Source: Listeria swaminathanii (lineage in GTDB: Bacteria; Bacillota; Bacilli; Lactobacillales; Listeriaceae). From it: a DNA stretch of 64,000 nt. The notes under the pieces were generated by a model, which ran no database searches, was not told the origin of the DNA, and saw only the letters and a list, made by a program, of their open reading frames with translations. Below, one piece after another: positions 49,204 through 56,859 of this stretch. The translations under genes and the position numbers were made by a program. The stretch lies in the NCBI RefSeq assembly GCF_014229645.1, contig NZ_JAATOD010000003.1, forward strand, positions 186,001-250,000. The letters are read 5' to 3'. The first letter of the stretch is position 1. Each line of letters begins with the position of its first letter.

Positions 49204-51377
49204 GGAAAATAATTGAGAAGGAATTTGCATTAAACTATCTAAATAAATATGGTAGCCAGATGACTGTGGGAAACGGCTATTTGGGCGTGCGCGGTGCTCT
49301 TGAAGAAGAGTATCCTGAGCAAGTTCGTGGTATGTATGTGGCAGGAATTTACAATCGTCCGAGTGGTTCGGTGAGTTCAGAACTAGTGAATTTGCCGGAT
49401 GTGACGCGATTCCAAGTGACGCTTGATGGCGAAGTTTTTTCGATGCAAGCGGGAAAAGTCCACGCATACGAACGTTTTTTAGACATGGATACGGGAGAAT
49501 TAGTGCGCAAAATTACGTGGGAAAGTAGCGCGGGTAAAAAATACCAACTGAATTTTCACCGATTTGTTTCTAAAGCAGTAAAACATGTTATCGCGGCTAA
49601 AGTGGAGATTACACCTTTAAACGACCGTATGAAAGTGAAAGTAAAGACAGGGATTGATGCGCAACAAACCAATTTTGGAACGCAGCAACTAGCGGAGTCG
49701 AGTTTGCGGATTTTTGATGAGGAATTGATGGTTGGCGAATACGAGACGATTGAGAGTAAACAGCGAATTACAGTAGCAACAAAAGTGAACGAAAAAGGGA
49801 TTTTCACTGCGAAAAATCGGCAATTGATGACCGAAGTGGAGCAAGAAGTCGCTGTAAATGAAACGTTCACTTTGGAAAAAATAAGCATGGTTACATCTTC
49901 GCTGGATGAAGTGGACGTGGAATTTCCAAAAGTAAGCTACGCAGATTTGAAGACAGCTTCGGAAACTGTTTGGGCTGATTTTTGGGAGCATGCGGGTGTT
50001 CGTGTTGAGAGCATGAATGAGTTCGATCAGTTTGCGCTGGATTTTGCGTGCTATCATTTAGAAATTATGACGCCGAAAGATGATTTTCGCTGTAGTGTTG
50101 GTGCGAAAGGGCTGACCGGGGAAGGTTACAAGGGGCATATTTTTTGGGATACAGAAATTTTTATTATGCCATTTTTCCTTTATAATCAGCCGGGAATTGC
50201 CAAACAACTGCTGCAATATCGTTATCTTCATTTAAAAGAAGCGAAAGAAAAAGCAGTGAAAAACGGCTACAATGGGGCGCTTTATCCGTGGGAAAGTGCG
50301 TTTTCTGGAGAAGAAGAAACGCCAGAATTTGCAGCAATTAACATTCGGACTGGAACACGCCAAAAAGTAGCTTCGGCGATTTCGGAGCATCATTTAGTGG
50401 CGGACATTGCTTATGCGGTTTGTGAGTATGAAGCGGCGACGGGTGATGCGCAGTTCATGGCTGATTGTGGCGCGGAACTGCTCCTTGAAACAGCTGAATT
50501 TTGGATAAGCCGGGCAACTAATCGTAATGGTCGCTTGGAAATCCTTGATGTGATCGGGCCGGACGAATACACGGAGCATATCGATAATAATACTTATACG
50601 AATTACATGGCGCACTACAATGTGAAAAAGGCGCTTGAATGGAATAAAGATAATAAAGCTTTCGCGGCGCAAGCGGAAAAATTCCTTGAAAATCTATATT
50701 TACCTGTCGAAAACGAAGCGGGTTTAATCCCACAAGATGATACTTTCTTGCAAAAAGACTGGATAAATTTAGATAAATATAAGGCGGCACAAGGAACACA
50801 AGGGATTTTGCTAGATTATTCGCGTCAAGAAGTAAACGAATTACAAATTTTAAAACAAGCAGATTTAGTGATGTTATTTTATCTTTTTCCTAAGATGTTT
50901 GCACCGGAAGTCGTGAAGAAAAACCTAGATTATTATGAAAAACGAACGATTCATGATTCTTCTTTGAGTAAAGCAATCCATGCAATTGTGGAAAATCAAA
51001 CTGGAAACCGTGCGCAAGCTTACCAATTTTTCCAAGAAGCGTGTTTAATTGATCTTGGAAGTGAACCTCATTCATCAGATGATGGGCTTCATGCGGCGTC
51101 ACTCGGAGCAATTTGGTTGGCGGTAGTTTTTGGGTTTTCGGGCATTGATACTAGCGCGGAATTGCTGGAAATTGCGCCAAATTTACCGGACGCGTGGCAA
51201 TCTGTTGCTTTTGAATTTGTTTGGCAAGGTGAAACAATCGCAGTGGAAATCGCGCCAAATACGTTGCAACTTTCAAAAAACACAAAAAGCGTGCTAGAAT
51301 TAGTTATCTACGGAGAAAAACAGCAGCTAACGGATACATTAACCATTAATTTGGAACAGAAGGATGTGTCTTTATGA
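49200..51377 (+). CDS. ycjT: GH65 disaccharide phosphorylase (YcjT/kojibiose phosphorylase-like)
   Basis: A 725-residue GH65 protein. N-terminal beta-sandwich with VGNGYLGVRGALEEEYPEQ; catalytic (alpha/alpha)6 barrel with KGLTGEGYKGHIFWDTEIF near residue 302, and the general acid Glu in DVIGPDEYTEHIDNNTYTNY near 448; HSSDDGLHAASLGAIW near 620. GH65 phosphorylases invert, giving beta-glucose 1-phosphate, which fits the beta-phosphoglucomutase downstream. E. coli YcjT acts on kojibiose; maltose or another alpha-diglucoside remains possible. Confidence 0.87.
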   Translation: MRKIIEKEFALNYLNKYGSQMTVGNGYLGVRGALEEEYPEQVRGMYVAGIYNRPSGSVSSELVNLPDVTRFQVTLDGEVFSMQAGKVHAYERFLDMDTGELVRKITWESSAGKKYQLNFHRFVSKAVKHVIAAKVEITPLNDRMKVKVKTGIDAQQTNFGTQQLAESSLRIFDEELMVGEYETIESKQRITVATKVNEKGIFTAKNRQLMTEVEQEVAVNETFTLEKISMVTSSLDEVDVEFPKVSYADLKTASETVWADFWEHAGVRVESMNEFDQFALDFACYHLEIMTPKDDFRCSVGAKGLTGEGYKGHIFWDTEIFIMPFFLYNQPGIAKQLLQYRYLHLKEAKEKAVKNGYNGALYPWESAFSGEEETPEFAAINIRTGTRQKVASAISEHHLVADIAYAVCEYEAATGDAQFMADCGAELLLETAEFWISRATNRNGRLEILDVIGPDEYTEHIDNNTYTNYMAHYNVKKALEWNKDNKAFAAQAEKFLENLYLPVENEAGLIPQDDTFLQKDWINLDKYKAAQGTQGILLDYSRQEVNELQILKQADLVMLFYLFPKMFAPEVVKKNLDYYEKRTIHDSSLSKAIHAIVENQTGNRAQAYQFFQEACLIDLGSEPHSSDDGLHAASLGAIWLAVVFGFSGIDTSAELLEIAPNLPDAWQSVAFEFVWQGETIAVEIAPNTLQLSKNTKSVLELVIYGEKQQLTDTLTINLEQKDVSL

Positions 51378-52495
51378 AAATTGTCATTGCACCGGATTCA
51401 TTCAAAGAAAGTTTGACGGCGCGTGAGGTGGCAGAGTATATTAAAGAGGGCTTTCAAGAAGTTTATCCAGATGCAGATTATCACTTGCTTCCTGTCAGTG
51501 ATGGTGGGGAAGGCACACTAGAGATTTTAAGCAATGCTTTAGGTGCGAAAAAAATGAAAATCGATGTGTCTGGCCCTTTTGGCGACCCAATTTCAGCGCA
51601 AGTTGCTTTTACAGATGGGAACAAAACTGCACTGATTGAAATGGCCGAGGTTTGCGGTTTACACTTAGTTCCGGCGAGTAAGCGCGATCCACTTCAAGTA
51701 AGCACAAAAGGTGTGGGCGAGCTAATTTTGCACGCGATAGAACAAGGTGCGACCGAGATTATCATTGGTATTGGTGGAAGCGCTTCAAATGACGGTGGAA
51801 TTGGCATGGCTAGCGCGCTTGGCTATGAATTCTTCGATGCAGAAAATAATATCGTCAATCCAATTGGCGCTAATTTAGCGAAAATCGTTACGATTCGTTC
51901 TGAAAATGTAGCGGCTGAGCTAAAAAATATCACGGTGAATATTGTGACTGATGTTGAAAATCCGCTTTGTGGGGAATCTGGCGCATCGTATGTGTTTGGA
52001 CCGCAAAAAGGATTGGTGGAAGCCGATTTAGCAAGTGCAGATGAAGCTATGCGCTGTTTTTATCAGTTAGCCAACCCAGCGATGGTTACAATGCCGCGAG
52101 CTGGCGCTGGAGGCGGGATTGGCGCAGGTCTTGTGACATTTGCGGAAGCTAATTTGTTATCGGGAATTGATTTTGTAATTGATGCACTCCAAATCAAAAC
52201 CATTTGCGAAGATGCTGATTTAGTTATCGTTGGCGAAGGGAAAATGGACGGGCAAACCGCTCAAGGAAAGGCCCCTGTAGGCGTTGCAAAAGTAGTGCCG
52301 AAAGAAATACCGGTTTTCGCAATTTGTGGAAGTGTTGGTGAGGGCCTCGAAGCGGTTTATGAAGTCGGAATCAGCGCAGTATTTCCATCCATTGCCAAAC
52401 CAGCAACTTTAGAAAACATACTTAAAGAAACACCAAATAATTTAAGAAGAACCGCGCGAAATGTTGCGGCAGTTTGGAGAGGACGAGTGGAATGA
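51374..52495 (+). CDS. glxK: Glycerate kinase, GlxK/GarK type
   Basis: A 373-residue glycerate 2-kinase (type I family): MKIVIAPDSFKESLTAREVA at the N-terminus, LLPVSDGGEGTLEIL near residue 39, IIIGIGGSASNDGGIGMASA near 130, and VGEGKMDGQTAQGKAPVGVA near 283. It phosphorylates D-glycerate to feed glycolysis. It is not part of the E. coli ycj cluster; its insertion between GH65 and beta-PGM, with 4-bp overlaps on both sides, points to glycerate being a product of the operon, as expected from glucosylglycerate phosphorolysis. Confidence 0.93.
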   Translation: MKIVIAPDSFKESLTAREVAEYIKEGFQEVYPDADYHLLPVSDGGEGTLEILSNALGAKKMKIDVSGPFGDPISAQVAFTDGNKTALIEMAEVCGLHLVPASKRDPLQVSTKGVGELILHAIEQGATEIIIGIGGSASNDGGIGMASALGYEFFDAENNIVNPIGANLAKIVTIRSENVAAELKNITVNIVTDVENPLCGESGASYVFGPQKGLVEADLASADEAMRCFYQLANPAMVTMPRAGAGGGIGAGLVTFAEANLLSGIDFVIDALQIKTICEDADLVIVGEGKMDGQTAQGKAPVGVAKVVPKEIPVFAICGSVGEGLEAVYEVGISAVFPSIAKPATLENILKETPNNLRRTARNVAAVWRGRVE

Positions 52496-53154
52496 CAACA
52501 GCATTAAAAGGAGTAGTTTTCGATTTAGATGGTGTCATCACAGATACAGCGCATTATCATTATCTAGCTTGGAAAAAAACAGCAGAAAGCATCGGAATTG
52601 AGTTCGATGAAGCATTTAATGAGAATTTAAAAGGAGTAAGTAGAATTGATTCGCTACTGTTAATTTTGAAGAAGGATGGTCGTGAAAATGACTTTACACA
52701 AGAGCAAATTGAGGCACTTGCGGCAGATAAAAATGAGTTCTATGTGAGCCTACTGAAAGAAATTACGCCAGCGGATGTTTTGCCAGGAATTAAAGAACTT
52801 ATTGTGGCACTTAAAAAGCAAAATCTTAAATGCGCAATTGCATCTGTTTCCAAAAATGCTCGTACGGTGTTGAGCGCGTTAGAAATGGAACAGGAATTTG
52901 ATTACATTGTCGATGCTGCTAAAATCACTAAATCTAAACCTGATCCTGAAATTTTTGTGGAGGCGTGCCGCGGTTTGAATTTAGACACATCAGAAGTAGT
53001 TGGGATTGAAGACGCTCAAGCTGGGATTGAAGCTATAAATGCAGCTGGAATTGTAAGCGTTGGTGTTGGTTCTGGACTTCGTGATGCAGACATGACGGTG
53101 AAAAATACTGGTTTGCTAGATTTACGCATTTTAGAGATATTACATAGCAAATAA
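52492..53154 (+). CDS. pgmB: Beta-phosphoglucomutase (YcjU-like)
   Basis: A 220-residue HAD enzyme that converts beta-glucose 1-phosphate to glucose 6-phosphate. Start ATG 52492, overlapping the glycerate kinase stop. Motif 1 GVVFDLDGVITDTAHYHYLAW (Asp nucleophile; short form FDLDGVITDT), IASVSKNARTVL near residue 115 (motif 2), and SKPDPEIFVEACRGLN with VVGIEDAQAGIEAINAAGI (motifs 3 and 4). It uses the product of the GH65 phosphorylase. Last gene of the operon, followed after 2 bp by parS site 4. Confidence 0.94.
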   Translation: MTTALKGVVFDLDGVITDTAHYHYLAWKKTAESIGIEFDEAFNENLKGVSRIDSLLLILKKDGRENDFTQEQIEALAADKNEFYVSLLKEITPADVLPGIKELIVALKKQNLKCAIASVSKNARTVLSALEMEQEFDYIVDAAKITKSKPDPEIFVEACRGLNLDTSEVVGIEDAQAGIEAINAAGIVSVGVGSGLRDADMTVKNTGLLDLRILEILHSK

Positions 53155-53156
53155 AA

Positions 53157-53172
53157 TGTTTCACGTGAAACA
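53157..53172. other. parS site 4
   Basis: TGTTTCACGTGAAACA, perfect consensus, between beta-PGM and the thioredoxin-like gene. Confidence 0.96.
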
Positions 53173-53276
53173 AAAGTGTCAAAAAATGAACAAAAAGCAA
53201 GATATATTGCTATTCTAAAACCCTTTGCTTGACCATGATACAACTTTGGAATATTCTGAATGTGAGGTGGATATGT

Positions 53277-53597
53277 ATGGCGATTATTTTTGCAAAAGAA
53301 GAGGACTTGGAAGAGATTATTAGCAGCCATCCGAAAATATTACTTAATTTTTGGGCAGAGTGGTGCGCGCCTTGCCGCTGTTTCTGGCCGACACTTGAGC
53401 AATTTTCTGAGATGGAAGAAGGTAATGTCCAAGTTGTGAAAATTAATGTAGATAAACAACGTGCATTAGCTCAGAAATTTGATGTAAAAGGAATACCCAA
53501 TTCGCTTGTTCTTGTTGATGGAGAAATTAAAGGCGCAATTGCTGGTATTGTCAGTTGTGATGAACTTAGAAGCAGATTTAAAAGTTTAGCAAAATAA
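53277..53597 (+). CDS. Thioredoxin-like protein
   Basis: A 106-residue thioredoxin fold: ILLNFWAEWCAPCRCFWPTL with the active-site CAPC (standard CGPC has Gly at the second position), then VKINVDKQRALAQKFDVKGIP with the cis-proline and SLVLVDGEIKGAIAG. I choose ATG 53277 (MAIIFAKEED), which has GGTGG upstream; a longer frame reaches back to 53229 but does not fit the family. A third Cys follows the active site (PCRCFW), which is unusual. Likely an accessory thiol-disulfide oxidoreductase. Flanked by parS sites on both sides. Confidence 0.87.
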   Translation: MAIIFAKEEDLEEIISSHPKILLNFWAEWCAPCRCFWPTLEQFSEMEEGNVQVVKINVDKQRALAQKFDVKGIPNSLVLVDGEIKGAIAGIVSCDELRSRFKSLAK

Positions 53598-53634
53598 AAA
53601 TTCCGCGATACCAGTTAATGGTCGCGGAATTTTT
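53596..53634. terminator. Bidirectional terminator
   Basis: AAAAATTCCGCGA and TCGCGGAATTTTT pair around a 13-nt loop, between the convergent thioredoxin-like and nitroreductase genes. It abuts parS site 5. Confidence 0.92.
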
Positions 53635-53650
53635 TGTTTCACGTGAAACA
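53635..53650. other. parS site 5
   Basis: TGTTTCACGTGAAACA, perfect consensus, 478 bp from site 4 and adjoining a terminator. Confidence 0.96.
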
Positions 53651-53654
53651 TTTA

Positions 53655-54254
53655 TTATTTGAAAACGCGGAAACGATCAGCGTCATCGATAAATTCTTTT
53701 TCGCCAGCTTCTTGAACGATGTTACCAAACGGCATTTGAGCGCGTAAGTTCCAGCTTGCAGGAATATTCCATTCAGCTTTAACAGCGTCGTCAATTAGTG
53801 GGTTGTAATGTTGAAGAGAAGCGCCGATACCAGCGTTTGCAAGAGCAACCCATACAGAGTGTTGCGCAATACCTGAAGATTGTTCAGACCATACAGGGAA
53901 GTTATCTGCATATAAAGCAAAGTTTTCTTGTAAGCCTTCGATAACAGCAGTATCTTCAAAGAAAAGAACTGTTCCGTATCCAGCGCGGAAAGAACCAACT
54001 TTTTCTTCAGTAGCTGCAAAGTTTTCAGCAGGTACGATAGCGCGTAAAGTATCTTCTACGATATTCCAAAGTTTATCATGGTTTTCTCCTAAAAGAATAA
54101 CAGCGCGAGAACTTTGAGAGTTGAAAGAAGATGGGCTGTATTTAACAGCGTCTTTAATGATTTCTTCAATTTTGGAATCCTCTAGGGAAACGTTTTTATC
54201 TAGTGCATAAATGGAACGACGAACTTTAATAGAATCTAAAAATGTATTAGTCAT
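53655..54254 (-). CDS. Nitroreductase family protein (Frm2-like)
   Basis: A 199-residue FMN-dependent nitroreductase. Seen: RRSIYALDKNVSLEDSKIEE and VKYSPSSFNSQSSRAVILLG at the N-terminus, SSGIAQHSVWVALANAGIGA in the middle and QMPFGNIVQEAGEKEF near the end. The SPSSFNSQ and MPFG segments fit the Frm2/HBN1 branch that handles nitroaromatics and oxidative stress. A single gene; a near-cre word TGTAAGCGCTAA is present at about 54345 upstream. Confidence 0.88.
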   Translation of the reverse strand: MTNTFLDSIKVRRSIYALDKNVSLEDSKIEEIIKDAVKYSPSSFNSQSSRAVILLGENHDKLWNIVEDTLRAIVPAENFAATEEKVGSFRAGYGTVLFFEDTAVIEGLQENFALYADNFPVWSEQSSGIAQHSVWVALANAGIGASLQHYNPLIDDAVKAEWNIPASWNLRAQMPFGNIVQEAGEKEFIDDADRFRVFK

Positions 54255-54447
54255 AATTATAAAACTCCTTTGTTAATGTTATTTACTTACATAAGTATAG
54301 CAACTATTCATTAATTTGCAAGTGTTTTTGTCGGAAAAAGATTATGTAAGCGCTAAACCAGTTCTGGCTCTTGCGAAAAAACTTTTTTAGCAAAACACTT
54401 GATTTTAAGAACGTTTGTTCGTATAATATGGTTAAGAGGTGATAATT

Positions 54448-54801
54448 ATGGTTACGGCAATTCAGAAAGAGCAAGTACGGACAGAGAAGAATGCTGCTTT
54501 TTTAACGAGTCGGCCAGAAGTAGACTATTTAGAGCGCGAATGCTTCTTTATCACATTAAAAGACGCCATGAAGCGAGAATGGGTCGTTCGTTTAAAATAT
54601 TTTCAAGAAGCAGATATTTCTTCTTTACGTTTAGCATCATTTGAGTATCCTTCCGCGTTCCTTGGGCTTGGAGAGCTAGAAAAGCAAGATTTAGTGCCTC
54701 TAGAAATCGATATGCTAACAGAAGAAATTATTTTTAAGGATATTGTTGGACATGAATATGTTATTGAATTTAGAGATATTATAGATGTGGAATTATTGTA
54801 G
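54448..54801 (+). CDS. Hypothetical protein
   Basis: A 117-residue soluble protein starting at ATG 54448 with AGAGGTG 6 nt upstream. There is a possible PilZ-like or small beta-barrel character (VVRLKYFQEADISSLRLASF, LVPLEIDMLTEEIIFKDIVG), but no family is recognised with confidence. It is followed by the MarR-MFS pair with its own promoter, so it is probably monocistronic. Confidence 0.7.
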   Translation: MVTAIQKEQVRTEKNAAFLTSRPEVDYLERECFFITLKDAMKREWVVRLKYFQEADISSLRLASFEYPSAFLGLGELEKQDLVPLEIDMLTEEIIFKDIVGHEYVIEFRDIIDVELL

Positions 54802-54828
54802 AAGCAGTCGTTGATTCGGCTGTTTTTC

Positions 54829-54857
54829 TTGTCAAAGGGTCAATCGATATGTATAAT
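54829..54857 (+). promoter_or_regulatory. Promoter of the MarR-MFS operon
   Basis: TTGTCA (54829-54834), a 17-bp spacer and TATAAT (54852-54857). Confidence 0.8.
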
Positions 54858-54859
54858 AG

Positions 54860-54887
54860 TTGTTATGACAATTATTGTTAAGACAAT
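54860..54887 (+). promoter_or_regulatory. Tandem candidate MarR operators
   Basis: TTGTTATGACAAT (54860-54872) and TTGTTAAGACAAT (54875-54887), two imperfect palindromes repeated 15 bp apart, just downstream of the -10 box. Their place and symmetry fit binding of the MarR-type protein encoded 17 bp downstream. Confidence 0.7.
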
Positions 54888-54903
54888 AGAAAAGGGGATA
54901 ATA

Positions 54904-55326
54904 ATGCGCGGATATTATGATGAAATCTCATTTGATGTGAATACGACAGCGAAGAAAATGCACTTGTTTTTGCTGCGTTCTATTGCAAGTTATGATGTGA
55001 CGCCTGAGCAGTGGTCTATTTTAGAGGGTATTGAGGCGAACGAGCCAATTTCGCAAAAAGAGATTGCGCTTTGGACGAAGAAGGACACGCCAACTGTGAA
55101 CAGAATTGTAGACGTTTTACTTAGGAAAGAGCTTATTGTACGGGAAATCAGTACCGAAGATAGACGGATTTCGCTGTTATCTTTAACGGAAAAAGGGCGA
55201 AAAGAGACGAATGAACTGCGAGATATCGTGGAAGCGAGTTGTGAAAAAATGTTTGCGGGAATTGCGCACGAGGATTTAGAGCAATTCACGGCTGTTTTAA
55301 AGAACATTTCTACTAATATAGAGTAA
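54904..55326 (+). CDS. MarR family regulator
   Basis: A 140-residue winged-helix regulator. I choose ATG 54904 (MRGYYDEISF) with AAAGGGG upstream; a longer frame covers the promoter and is unlikely. Motifs: VTPEQWSILEGIEANEPISQ, then KKDTPTVNRIVDVLLRKELI (recognition helix) and REISTEDRRISLLSLTEKGR (wing). It is followed by an MFS exporter after 13 bp, so it likely represses its own operon and releases on binding a substrate of the pump. Confidence 0.9.
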   Translation: MRGYYDEISFDVNTTAKKMHLFLLRSIASYDVTPEQWSILEGIEANEPISQKEIALWTKKDTPTVNRIVDVLLRKELIVREISTEDRRISLLSLTEKGRKETNELRDIVEASCEKMFAGIAHEDLEQFTAVLKNISTNIE

Positions 55327-55339
55327 AGAGGGGTAAATT

Positions 55340-56488
55340 TTGGAAAATAAGACAAGACTTTGGACGAAGGACTACGTATTTTTATTATTAGGAAGTGTGC
55401 TTTTATATATTGGGTTTATGGTGTTTATGCCGACGTTACCGGCCCGGATTATTGAACTTGGCGGGACACAAATGCAAGCGAGTTTGGCGGTAGGACTATT
55501 TTCGATTGTGGCTCTACTGATGCGAGCTATTGCAGGGAGTTGGAACGACAAATTTGGCCCGAAAGTATTAATTATTGTTGGGTTTTTGATTTTAATTTTA
55601 ACGACGGTGAACTTTTATTGGTCGACTGCGGTTGCGGCCTTACTTATATTGCGGCTTTTTCACGGGGCTGGTTGGGGAATTGGGACGACTTCGATTGCGA
55701 CTGGGGTTTCTAAATTAGTACCGCCGAGCAGAACTGGAGAAGGAATTGGATTTTACGGGCTTACGACTGCGCTTGGAATGTCACTGGCGCCGATTATTGC
55801 AATTTTAATTATGAATTATTTTTCTTTCGATGTATTGGTGACGTTTTCGCTAGTTTTGATGGTGTTTATTTTAATTTTAATGACACAGCTGAAAATCCCA
55901 AAATCAGAAAAAGTCGTACATCAAAAAATGAAATTATTCGAGAAAACGGCTTTGCTTCCGGCTGGATTATGTTTATTAATGGCTGTTCCGCTTGGTGGGA
56001 TTCAGACGTTTATGATGGTATATGGGACGGAGCTTGGTATTTCGACGACTTGGGTTTACTTCATTGGGCAGGCGATTATGGTGCTTGTTAGTCGCTTGTT
56101 TGCTGGACAGCTTTATGATACAAAAGGACATCGTTTTGTTGTTATTCCGGGCGCGCTTGCGATGATTATCGGAATATTGATCCTTTCTTTTGCAACGGGA
56201 GCAATTAGCTTGTTTATCGCATCGCTGTTCTTCGGGTTAGGTTACGGGATGACACAGCCGGCACTTCAGGCGCTTGCTGTTGACCGGGCTGCACCGCATA
56301 ATAAAGGTACTGCGAATGGGACGTTTCTTTCGGGGATGGATATTGGGATGGCTGTTGGTAGTTTTGGCCTGAGTATTGTGGCGACTTACTACAATTATGC
56401 AATCATGTACCGCACAGCAATTATTGCGCTTGTCGTATTTTTTGCCGTGTATTGGTTTACTTTAGGACGAAAAGTGAAAAATAGCTAA
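55340..56488 (+). CDS. MFS transporter, 12-TM DHA1 type
   Basis: A 382-residue transporter with twelve hydrophobic segments. Motif A-like text RAIAGSWNDKFGPKVLIIVG near residue 65, and GLTTALGMSLAPIIAIL near 145. The start is TTG 55340 with GAGGGG 7 nt upstream. The MarR partner suggests inducible efflux of a toxic compound. Substrate unknown. Confidence 0.87.
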   Translation: MENKTRLWTKDYVFLLLGSVLLYIGFMVFMPTLPARIIELGGTQMQASLAVGLFSIVALLMRAIAGSWNDKFGPKVLIIVGFLILILTTVNFYWSTAVAALLILRLFHGAGWGIGTTSIATGVSKLVPPSRTGEGIGFYGLTTALGMSLAPIIAILIMNYFSFDVLVTFSLVLMVFILILMTQLKIPKSEKVVHQKMKLFEKTALLPAGLCLLMAVPLGGIQTFMMVYGTELGISTTWVYFIGQAIMVLVSRLFAGQLYDTKGHRFVVIPGALAMIIGILILSFATGAISLFIASLFFGLGYGMTQPALQALAVDRAAPHNKGTANGTFLSGMDIGMAVGSFGLSIVATYYNYAIMYRTAIIALVVFFAVYWFTLGRKVKNS

Positions 56489-56519
56489 CATCTTTTGTGA
56501 AGCTTGGTTCAAATTTTAT

Positions 56520-56565
56520 AAGTGCGAGAATTGCTTTAAATAGCCGATTCTCGCACTTTTTTTAT
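56520..56565 (+). terminator. Terminator of the MarR-MFS operon
   Basis: AAGTGCGAGAAT (56520-56531) and ATTCTCGCACTT (56547-56558) followed by T-rich DNA. Confidence 0.92.
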
Positions 56566-56637
56566 AGTAAAAACTTGGAACATCACATTTATTTGTAGAT
56601 TTAGTATAAATTTTCTGAAAAACAGTTCTGTTTCTGC

Positions 56638-56859
56638 TATAATATACAAAAGTACAAAAAGGCAGTGTTTACTTTTAAGCGCTGAAAAATCCGAATATTG
56701 TGTGGAATATCACAGGTTCGTTTTTTTTATTTCTTAAGAACAGAACTTCGAAAAGCATAAGTGTAACGAGGAAGGCTCATATCCGGCCAATAAGTATTCT
56801 ATTATTGGTGAAAATTTTTGTAAGTAATTGGGGAAATTTGATGACAGGAGAGATGTTGA
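56638..56859 (+). promoter_or_regulatory. serC promoter and structured leader
   Basis: TATAAT at 56638-56643 with a weak -35 region starts a leader of about 210 nt. It contains a first hairpin (CAGTGT/GCGCTG, 56663-56685), a terminator-like hairpin at 56692-56728, and later CCAATAA/TTATTGG (56787-56808). No small protein with a ribosome site is apparent. This covers most of the 371-bp gap before serC. Confidence 0.6.
56692..56728 (+). terminator. Probable attenuator in the serC leader
   Basis: CGAATATTGTG and CACAGGTTCG form a stem of about ten pairs with one bulge and two wobble pairs, followed by eight T residues. It would end transcription about 80 nt after the start. Confidence 0.6.

Noticed and set aside
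56638..56859. Serine T-box riboswitch before serC
   Set aside because: I find neither the conserved T-box core nor a specifier hairpin, and the terminator comes only about 50 nt after the likely start, too early for a T-box.
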